Of a stretch of DNA of 13,284 nt, positions 1-5,332 are shown one piece after another. The notes beneath the pieces are model-generated. The model was not told where the DNA came from, ran no database searches, and was given only the letters and a program-made list of their open reading frames with translations. The DNA is taken from contig JAKAJJ010000008.1 in assembly GCA_021813835.1 (NCBI GenBank), positions 1-13,284 on the forward strand, written 5' to 3'. Numbering within the stretch: position 1 is the first letter of the stretch; the number at the start of each line of letters is the position of its first letter. The translations under genes and the position numbers were made by a program. This stretch comes from a bacterium. Lineage in GTDB: Bacteria; Patescibacteriota; Minisyncoccia; Phycocordibacterales; Phycocordibacteraceae.

Positions 1-288
1 GTGCTCCTCGGCGCCTACGGAACGACGACGGTGGACAGCGACGCGCTCGCCGTGGCCTACTACCGCACGAAGGACTGGCCGCGCCTCATCGCGCTCTGGA
101 AGATGCGCGCGGAGAAGCCCGGCGCGGACGCCCAGACCTGGTTCGGCCTCGCTTCCGCCTACTACGTCGCCGGAGACAAAACGGACGCCGTGGCGACCAT
201 CCGGAAGGCGATGGCGCTCTATCCGGACGCCGCCGCGACCGGCGCCGCGCTCATCTCGCAGATAGAAGGGAAAGCCGCGGGGCGATAA
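1..288 (+). CDS. C-terminal fragment of a TPR protein, probably a second O-antigen-ligase/TPR paralogue
   Basis: The reading frame is open from base 1 and ends at TAA 286-288, so the gene begins upstream; the GTG at base 1 need not be a start. The 95 visible residues are helical TPR-type repeats, for example TWFGLASAYYVAGDKTDAV followed by a YPDA turn. They align along their length with the last ~90 residues of the 734-aa O-antigen-ligase/TPR protein at 1596-3800: shared features are YGT near the start, then AY, LW, a LAxAY helix, a DA pair and a YP turn. I infer that the missing N-terminal part is a similar polytopic ligase, but it is outside the window. Codon use is very GC-rich, like murB and unlike the next two genes. 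TPRs usually mediate protein-protein contacts; no catalytic part is visible. Confidence 0.75.
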   Translation: MLLGAYGTTTVDSDALAVAYYRTKDWPRLIALWKMRAEKPGADAQTWFGLASAYYVAGDKTDAVATIRKAMALYPDAAATGAALISQIEGKAAGR

Positions 289-303
289 ACCCTTAAGGGA
301 AAC

Positions 304-1599
304 GTGCCGGAGAATACGTCCAGCGACATGAACAAATTCCATTTTTTTCGTAAGCACCGCGTCGTTCTCCTTTTGTTTTGTATCGCGGTTTTAGTTCGAT
401 ACGCGGTTTTTCTCTCCGTCCCGCCGCTCGCCGGCGGAGGCCATGACTATGAGCTGTATGGCGCCGTAGCGGAACATCTCCTTACGGCCCGTAGCTTCGG
501 CGATAATCCGTTTCTCGCGCCCGGTTGGCCGATTATGCTCTCGGTGCTCTACGCGCTTTTCGGTAACGGATGGCTCGTGCTCGGATTGGCGCAGAGCGTT
601 CTCGGCGCCCTGCTGGTTGTGGGAGTATATCTGGTAGGAACTCGCATCTTCGACCCCCGCACCGGTTTGTGCGCCGGCATCCTGGCGCTTTTCTGGCCCC
701 CGTTCCTGCTCCTGGTTCCGGCGTACGGCGATCATGCCGCCTTCTACAGCGTTCTTTTCTTGTTCGGCGTCTTCTTTTTCTTTCGGGGGATGCGTGAAAG
801 AAAGATCGGTCTGGTCGGCGTTTCCGGGATCCTGCTCGCCTGGGGCGCGCTCACCGAGGCGATCGGTCTGTATATCCCCGTCATACTTATTGCGTGGCTC
901 ATCGCGTCATCGATTTTTCAGCCGCAGGGGTCGCCTCGGTTTCGTTCTCTGCGTCATGCGTTCGTGCCCCTTGTCGCGTTCGCAGTCCTCTTCGTTTCTC
1001 CCGTCGCGCTCTGGGCCCATCGGAATGCCGCCGTACTCCGCGAGGTCTCTCCGCAGACGCCAGTAGCGGAAGCCCCGTTCATTAATAAGAGGATCGAGAA
1101 GGATGCGTTTACGCCCTATTACGCGCGGCTGCTCGCCCTTCCTTTCTCCCCGTCTTACATCGCCGTCGGCATCGACGGAACGCAGAAATTCTTTCTCATA
1201 CCCTATAATCTTTCCATTCTTGACGCATCCTCCCCCGTTTCCTATATCGCGATCGCGCATGAGCTCCTGTCGGAAAATGTCCGCGTTCGCGCCGTCTCCG
1301 GTCGCGAGCAGGCCATACTCGGCGCAAAAGTGATAGTAACGATCCTCCATATTGCCGTCGTCATTTTCGGCATTCTCGGCATGGCGCTTCTTCCGGCCGA
1401 GACCATGGGGGGGCTGGTCGCCCTGCTCCTTTTGTATGTTCTCGGGACGAGCATAGCGGTTGGCTCGCTCTACGGCGATGGTTTCAGAAGCATCTCGCCG
1501 CTTGCGGGCTTTCTCGTTCCGTTTATGCCGTTTCTCATCGTGTTCGCGTCCGCGCTGTTCCTTCGCATGAAGGAAAGAGCAACCTTTTTACTCTCGTGA
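304..1599 (+). CDS. GT-C-fold membrane glycosyltransferase (GT39/ArnT-like)
   Basis: This is a 431-aa polytopic membrane protein. The GTG start at 304 is chosen because AAGGGA (294-299) sits at proper Shine-Dalgarno distance; an ATG at 328 is a poorer alternative. The first span (about residues 18-38) is followed by an outer loop carrying HDYELY (47-52), the position where GT-C enzymes keep their catalytic acidic residue. A proline-containing loop APGWP follows at 72-76, then repeated hydrophobic segments to about residue 420. WAHRN (237-241) resembles the RN motif seen in many GT39-like proteins. Family knowledge: these enzymes move a sugar from a polyprenyl-phosphate carrier to a lipid or protein acceptor on the outer face of the membrane. 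Donor and acceptor cannot be read from the sequence. It overlaps the next gene by GTGA, so the two are probably co-translated. Base composition is visibly lower in GC than the flanking genes. Confidence 0.7.
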   Translation: MPENTSSDMNKFHFFRKHRVVLLLFCIAVLVRYAVFLSVPPLAGGGHDYELYGAVAEHLLTARSFGDNPFLAPGWPIMLSVLYALFGNGWLVLGLAQSVLGALLVVGVYLVGTRIFDPRTGLCAGILALFWPPFLLLVPAYGDHAAFYSVLFLFGVFFFFRGMRERKIGLVGVSGILLAWGALTEAIGLYIPVILIAWLIASSIFQPQGSPRFRSLRHAFVPLVAFAVLFVSPVALWAHRNAAVLREVSPQTPVAEAPFINKRIEKDAFTPYYARLLALPFSPSYIAVGIDGTQKFFLIPYNLSILDASSPVSYIAIAHELLSENVRVRAVSGREQAILGAKVIVTILHIAVVIFGILGMALLPAETMGGLVALLLLYVLGTSIAVGSLYGDGFRSISPLAGFLVPFMPFLIVFASALFLRMKERATFLLS

Positions 1600-3800
1600 A
1601 AACCCCGGTGGCACGCACGCTCACTATTCTCTCAAAGGCCATCGTGTTTGGCGGCATTTTTATGCTCCCGCTCGTACCGCTTGTATTTCTGGATACGCTG
1701 TACTTTCCCTATATAACCGAGAAGACGCTCTTTTTTCGCGCAATCGTAGAGATAGTTTTCCTCTTCTGGCTCCTGCTCATTGCACTCGACAGATCTTTTT
1801 CTCTGCGTTTTTCTCCGGTTATCATCGCCACCACCGTATTCGTCGCCGTTCTCGGGGTGGCCGATATATTCGGGATAGACCCGCAGAGGAGTTTCTGGGG
1901 CACGTTCGAACGGATGGAAGGATTCATCACGTGGATCCATCTCTACGCTTATGTGCTTGTTGTCGGTTCGGTCCTCCGGAACCGCCGTTGCTGGCTTATC
2001 TTCTTTCGCGCCATCGTTGCCGCGAGCGCTTTGGTCGCCGTGTACGGGCTCTTCCAGCTTCTCGGCTGGCTGCCGGTAACGCCGCTCGGGACTCGTCCGG
2101 GCGCCACGCTCGGGAACGCGATTTTCCTGTCCACGTATTTACTGCTTGCGTTGTCCCTCATCGTATTCCTGTGGTGGAACGACCGCATGAAATCTTGGGC
2201 GCCGTATCTGTACGGCTCCTTGGTGCTGCTTGATGCGGCGGCGCTGTACGGGACCGCGACGCGCGGCGCACTGCTCGGGCTTCTTGCCGGAGCGCTCGTC
2301 GGGGCGATGTTCTATGTTCTTGGCGGCTCCGCCGTCCGCCGCCGCCGCGTGTTCGGCGGGCTTGCGCTGCTTGTCGTGCTCGCCGCGCTTCCGTTTCTCT
2401 TCCGGCACACGGCGCTCGTGGAACAAAATCCGCTCCTCTCGCGCTTCTCTTCGCTGTCATTCGCCGACTACTCTTCGTCGAGAGCGCGGTTTTTTGTCTG
2501 GGATATCGCCCTGCAGGGGTTTGCGGCGCGTCCTTTCCTCGGGTGGGGACAGGAAAATTTCGAGTACGTCTTCAATCATTTCGGCGCCGAGGAATTCCAC
2601 ACTCAGGAGCTGTGGTTTGATCGGGTGCACAACATGCCGCTTGAGTGGCTGATCGCCGCCGGCAGCGCGGGCGGCGTCGCTTACGTCGGTTTATTTATCA
2701 CGCTCCTCTACGTTCTTTTCGTCGCGGCGCGCGCCGGCGCTCTCTCGCGCGCCGAACAAGCGCTCTTGCTCGGCGGCATCGCGGGCTATGTCGTCAGCGA
2801 TCTTTTCGCATTCGACAGCGTTTCAAGCTACTTTCTCTTCTTCACGATCGCCGGGTACCTCCATTTTCTCTCCGTTTCTGGGAAACCCGCGGGTGCATCG
2901 CGCGATAAGGGAGCGAAATATCCTTCGGATATCCTGCTGATCTCTCTCCTCTGCGTTCTGCTTCCTGTCGCGTTGACCCTCGAGTATGTCTCGAACGTAC
3001 GGCCGCTCCTTGCGGCGGCTGACGTGGCGCGGGCGCTCGATGAGCGAGGAGTCCTGACTCTGGCAGAGCGCGAAGGGCTGTTTGAAGCGGCGCTCCCGTA
3101 CGCATCCTTCGATGAGCGCGGCGCGCGCGATGCGTTTGGAGAGTTCGCCATCGCTGTCGCGACCGCTTCTGGCGCAAGCGCGCAAGACAAAGAGGCCGTA
3201 TTCAGTCGAGCCGCGGAAGAGTTGGCGCGGGAAATTGCCGTTCATCCGTACAGTTTTCGTTCCCGCTTGGTTCTCGCTGAGCTCGAGAGCGCGTACGGCA
3301 ATCATCCGCAGGCGATAGCGTTGCTCAATGAGGCCCTGCGCATTTCGCCCGAAAAACAGTTCGTCTATTTTCAGCTGGGGCAGGAATATATCGACCAAGG
3401 CGACTATCAAAAGGCATTCCGTACGTTGCAGGCGGCTTTTGAGATAAATCCGCGCTTTCTCGAAGCTCGCAATCTCTACGCGGCCGCGGCGCTCTACACG
3501 GGACAGGATGCTCTCGCGCAAAAGCTGTTGACTGAACGCTACGGGACCATACCCGCCGACTCGGCGCTCATCGACGCGTACGCCTTCCGAAAGAACTACG
3601 CACTGCTGGTGCAGTTATGGGAAGAAAGGGTTCGGGAAAATCCCGACGACATTCAGGCGCGTTTCTCGCTCGCCGCCGCCTATCTCGCGGCAAAACGCCC
3701 CGCGGACGCGGCGGCAGAGCTGCAATTGGTAATCGAACGGTATCCGGCAGTCCGAAGCCAGGCGGAACAGTACCTGCAAGAGATCCATTCCGGAAAATGA
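1596..3800 (+). CDS. O-antigen ligase/polymerase family (Wzy_C-like) membrane protein with C-terminal TPRs
   Basis: This 734-aa protein has about ten or more hydrophobic segments (residues 15-425, another at 445-465) and then a soluble helical tail. Family signals: SFWGTFERMEGF (99-110), the TATRGALLG stretch (220-228) with its arginine, the GWGQENFEYVFN segment (316-327), and FDRVHNMPLEWL (341-352) with the histidine expected in the large outer loop of WaaL/PglL-type ligases. TPR-like repeats occupy about 535-730 (for example YFQLGQEYIDQGDYQKAF). Known family role: transfer of a lipid-linked glycan to lipid, protein or another glycan on the outer face of the membrane. Whether it is a ligase, polymerase or O-oligosaccharyltransferase cannot be decided here. 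The GTG start overlaps the upstream stop (GTGA) and its stop overlaps the murB start (ATGA), so the three genes form one translationally coupled set. The TPR tail resembles the partial gene at 1-288. Confidence 0.8.
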   Translation: MKTPVARTLTILSKAIVFGGIFMLPLVPLVFLDTLYFPYITEKTLFFRAIVEIVFLFWLLLIALDRSFSLRFSPVIIATTVFVAVLGVADIFGIDPQRSFWGTFERMEGFITWIHLYAYVLVVGSVLRNRRCWLIFFRAIVAASALVAVYGLFQLLGWLPVTPLGTRPGATLGNAIFLSTYLLLALSLIVFLWWNDRMKSWAPYLYGSLVLLDAAALYGTATRGALLGLLAGALVGAMFYVLGGSAVRRRRVFGGLALLVVLAALPFLFRHTALVEQNPLLSRFSSLSFADYSSSRARFFVWDIALQGFAARPFLGWGQENFEYVFNHFGAEEFHTQELWFDRVHNMPLEWLIAAGSAGGVAYVGLFITLLYVLFVAARAGALSRAEQALLLGGIAGYVVSDLFAFDSVSSYFLFFTIAGYLHFLSVSGKPAGASRDKGAKYPSDILLISLLCVLLPVALTLEYVSNVRPLLAAADVARALDERGVLTLAEREGLFEAALPYASFDERGARDAFGEFAIAVATASGASAQDKEAVFSRAAEELAREIAVHPYSFRSRLVLAELESAYGNHPQAIALLNEALRISPEKQFVYFQLGQEYIDQGDYQKAFRTLQAAFEINPRFLEARNLYAAAALYTGQDALAQKLLTERYGTIPADSALIDAYAFRKNYALLVQLWEERVRENPDDIQARFSLAAAYLAAKRPADAAAELQLVIERYPAVRSQAEQYLQEIHSGK

Positions 3801-4843
3801 GCGGTCTGAAAGACATCGTAATAAGAACACACCTGCCGCTCGCGCCCTTCACCACTCTGCGCATCGGCGGCCCCGCGCGGTTCTTCGTCGAAGCGCGCTC
3901 GGACGGAGACGCGCAGGCCGCGCTCGCGCTTGCGCGCGAGCGCGGCCTTCCGCTGTTCATTCTCGGCGGCGGAAGCAACGTACTCGTGCCGGACGCGGGC
4001 GTCGCGGGCGTCGTTATGAAAATGGCGACGGAGCGCGTCGCGTTCGACGAGCGCGCCGCGCTCGTCGTCGCGGATGCCGGGACTCCCTGGGACGCCGTCG
4101 TGGACGCCGCCGCCCTACGCGGGTGGTGGGGCATCGAGAACCTCGCGGGCATCCCGGGCACCGCCGGCGGCGCGGCGGTGCAAAATATCGGCGCGTACGG
4201 CGCCGAGCTTGCGGACGTATTCGCGTATGCCGACGTCCTCGACGCGGCGACGGGTGCGCCGGAACGCGTCCTGCGCGCGGACGCCGCGTTCGGCTACCGG
4301 ACGAGCGTTTTCAAAAAGCGCCGCGGCCTCGTCATTACGCGCGTCGCGCTCGCGCTCGCGCTCGCGCGCGACGGGCGCCCGAACCTCTCCTATCCCGACC
4401 TCGCGCGCGGGCGCGCCGCGGGCGCGCCGCTCCGGACGCCCGCCGCCGTCGCCTCCGCGGTGCGCGCGGTGCGCGCGGGAAAATTCCCGCCGGACGGCTC
4501 CGCCGGTTCTTTCTTCAAGAATCCCGTCCTTGCGCCGCCGGAGGCCGCGGCGCTCGCCGCGCGCTATCCCGGTCTGCCGCAGTTCCCGCAGGACGGCGGC
4601 GTGAAAGTTTCGCTCGCCTGGCTCCTCGACAATGCGCTCGCCCTCAAAGGGTTTTCCGTCGGGCGCGCGCGGCTGTACGAGCGCCAGCCGCTCGTTATCG
4701 CGGCGGCGGAAGGCGCGACGGCGGCGGAGGTGGACGCGCTCGCGCGCGCGGTTGCCCAGCGCGTCAAAAACACGCTCGGCATCGCGCTCGAACGCGAAGT
4801 GGAATATGTCGGACAGGTGGAAGTGCAAAGAGATGCGCAGTAG
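3797..4843 (+). CDS. murB: UDP-N-acetylenolpyruvoylglucosamine reductase MurB (type I-like)
   Basis: MurB is the cytoplasmic FAD enzyme that reduces UDP-GlcNAc-enolpyruvate to UDP-MurNAc with NADPH, the second committed step of peptidoglycan synthesis. Its 348 aa match the usual type I length. Visible motifs: FTTLRIGGPA (18-27), the FAD-binding GGGSN (57-61), AGIPGTAGG through QNIGAYG (117-135), GYRTSVFK (167-173), AGSFFKNP (236-243) with the catalytic serine S238, and LEREVEYVG (331-339) with the conserved C-terminal glutamate. The start is ATG 3797, overlapping the upstream TGA by 4 bp; the frame is open further upstream, but homology begins just after this ATG. An in-frame hexamer tract (CGCGCT)x3 at 4345-4362 codes for an Ala-Leu run. 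GC content is much higher than in the two preceding genes. Confidence 0.97.
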   Translation: MSGLKDIVIRTHLPLAPFTTLRIGGPARFFVEARSDGDAQAALALARERGLPLFILGGGSNVLVPDAGVAGVVMKMATERVAFDERAALVVADAGTPWDAVVDAAALRGWWGIENLAGIPGTAGGAAVQNIGAYGAELADVFAYADVLDAATGAPERVLRADAAFGYRTSVFKKRRGLVITRVALALALARDGRPNLSYPDLARGRAAGAPLRTPAAVASAVRAVRAGKFPPDGSAGSFFKNPVLAPPEAAALAARYPGLPQFPQDGGVKVSLAWLLDNALALKGFSVGRARLYERQPLVIAAAEGATAAEVDALARAVAQRVKNTLGIALEREVEYVGQVEVQRDAQ

Positions 4844-4909
4844 TGAAGCTTCGCGGACGGGCGCGTCGACATCTTTTGGCTCGGATTTCTCTCGGTATAG
4901 AAATGGAAT

Positions 4910-5055
4910 GAGTTATCTCGCACACCCGACTCGGCATCATGTTTTTGCTGCCCGTCAAAACACTTCAAATCGCGCAAGTTTTTCTCCCGCGCCGCGTCTT
5001 ATGTCATTCGTACGAAAACATATGCAGCAATGCCGAGTCGGGTGTGCGAGTTATC
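4910..5055. mobile_element. Candidate miniature foldback/MITE-like element with 8-bp direct repeats
   Basis: A perfect 21-bp inverted repeat has arms at 4917-4937 and 5030-5050 (core GCACACCCGACTCGGCAT and its complement), separated by 92 nt. The octamer GAGTTATC occurs immediately outside both ends (4910-4917 and 5048-5055), as a target-site duplication would. The element between the octamers would be 130 bp. The inverted repeat extends imperfectly inward (CATGTTTT on the left, AAAACATATG on the right). It has no coding capacity. Alternatives are a REP-type palindrome or a structured RNA. Only one copy is seen, so mobility is inference. Confidence 0.5.
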
Positions 5056-5059
5056 CACA
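5051..5059 (+). promoter_or_regulatory. Perfect DnaA-box sequence TTATCCACA
   Basis: TTATCCACA matches the classical high-affinity DnaA box exactly. It overlaps the right-hand 8-bp direct repeat of the foldback element. A second identical copy is at 12188-12196, and both continue as TTATCCACACG. No origin gene neighbourhood (dnaA, dnaN, rpmH) is visible, so an isolated DnaA site or chance is as likely as an origin. Confidence 0.35.
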
Positions 5060-5184
5060 CGCGACTGTTTTTTGCGGCACAAAAGTTTTTTTGCGCGCGA
5101 TAATGTGATGCAGAAACGTTTGCGTGGGATATTTTCGCGCGGACGGGTCGACATACCAGCCCTCACTTTAAATTCGCATCCACC

Positions 5185-5256
5185 ATGGCAAAGAAGCGCA
5201 AGGCCGCGAAAAAGAAGACCGCTAAGAAGCGCAAGGCCGCGAAGCGTCGCCGCTAG
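5185..5256 (+). CDS. 23-aa Lys/Arg-rich micropeptide (histone-H1-tail-like)
   Basis: The ORF runs from ATG 5185 to TAG 5254-5256. It encodes Met followed only by Ala, Lys, Arg and one Thr, with the heptad KKRKAAK occurring twice. The underlying DNA contains a 20-bp direct repeat (5191-5210 and 5224-5243, period 33 bp), so the peptide arose by internal duplication. A strong intrinsic terminator begins 15 bp after the stop, which supports a real short transcription unit. There is no Shine-Dalgarno; a TAAATT word lies 10 nt before the ATG. Composition resembles the basic tails of bacterial H1-like or HU-like proteins, so nucleic-acid binding is plausible. A ribosome-associated role or a remnant of a longer basic protein are alternatives. 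I do not recognise a named family. Confidence 0.6.
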   Translation: MAKKRKAAKKKTAKKRKAAKRRR

Positions 5257-5270
5257 TTTCGGCGCGCGGG

Positions 5271-5305
5271 AAACGCTCCGCCCTCTGCGGAGCGTTTTCT
5301 CTTTT
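5271..5305 (+). terminator. Intrinsic (Rho-independent) terminator
   Basis: A perfect hairpin pairs AAACGCTCCG (5271-5280) with CGGAGCGTTT (5288-5297). One more C-G pair closes it, leaving a 5-nt loop. A T-rich tail (TTTTCTCTTTT) follows. It ends the micropeptide transcript and isolates secA, whose own -10-like box begins 14 bp downstream. Confidence 0.9.
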
Positions 5306-5318
5306 AAGGCAAAAAGAG

Positions 5319-5324
5319 TATAGT
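5319..5324 (+). promoter_or_regulatory. Putative secA -10 box (TATAGT), leaderless arrangement
   Basis: TATAGT differs from the -10 consensus TATAAT at one base and ends 8 nt before the secA ATG at 5333. Transcription starting 6-8 nt beyond it would begin at or next to the start codon. No Shine-Dalgarno is present between the terminator and the ATG. No good -35 match is seen. Confidence 0.55.
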
Positions 5325-5332
5325 GCAGCGTA

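Larger units (their letters stand above)
4852..5154. repeat. Imperfect direct repeat pair flanking the foldback region
   Basis: CGCGGACGGG-CGCG-TCGACAT at 4852-4872 and CGCGGACGGG-TCGACAT at 5138-5154 are the same word apart from a 4-nt insertion in the first. They bracket about 265 bp that contains the foldback element. The significance is uncertain: they may be ends of a larger insertion, or paired protein-binding sites. Confidence 0.35.
4844..5184. other. Intergenic region between murB and the micropeptide gene
   Basis: I see no convincing gene in this 341-bp stretch. It holds the foldback element (4910-5055), a DnaA-box sequence (5051-5059), a 10-bp palindrome TTCGTACGAA (5007-5016), T-rich runs around 5066-5092, and two similar GCGGACGGG/TCGACAT words near its two ends. 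Short open frames crossing it on either strand are by-products: two of them contain the same MPSRVCE peptide in opposite orientation only because of the inverted repeat. No tRNA or other recognisable RNA gene was found. Confidence 0.6.

Noticed and set aside
3617..3796. Upstream extension of the murB frame
   Set aside because: It overlaps the ligase TPR coding region and has no MurB similarity; ATG 3797 gives a normal 348-aa enzyme and a 4-bp overlap.
4345..4368. Hexamer repeat (CGCGCT) as a phase-variation tract
   Set aside because: The unit is a multiple of 3, so slippage would not shift frame; it fits Ala-Leu coding in GC-rich DNA.
4123..4911. Long Arg-rich frame overlapping murB
   Set aside because: Out-of-frame reading of the murB codons; murB has the complete family motif set.
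4910..5055. tRNA or riboswitch in the foldback region
   Set aside because: No cloverleaf, T-loop or CCA end and no known riboswitch core; the signal is just a perfect inverted repeat.
4845..5110. Short frames on both strands between murB and the micropeptide gene
   Set aside because: They are created by the inverted repeat and T-rich DNA and show no domain or start signal.
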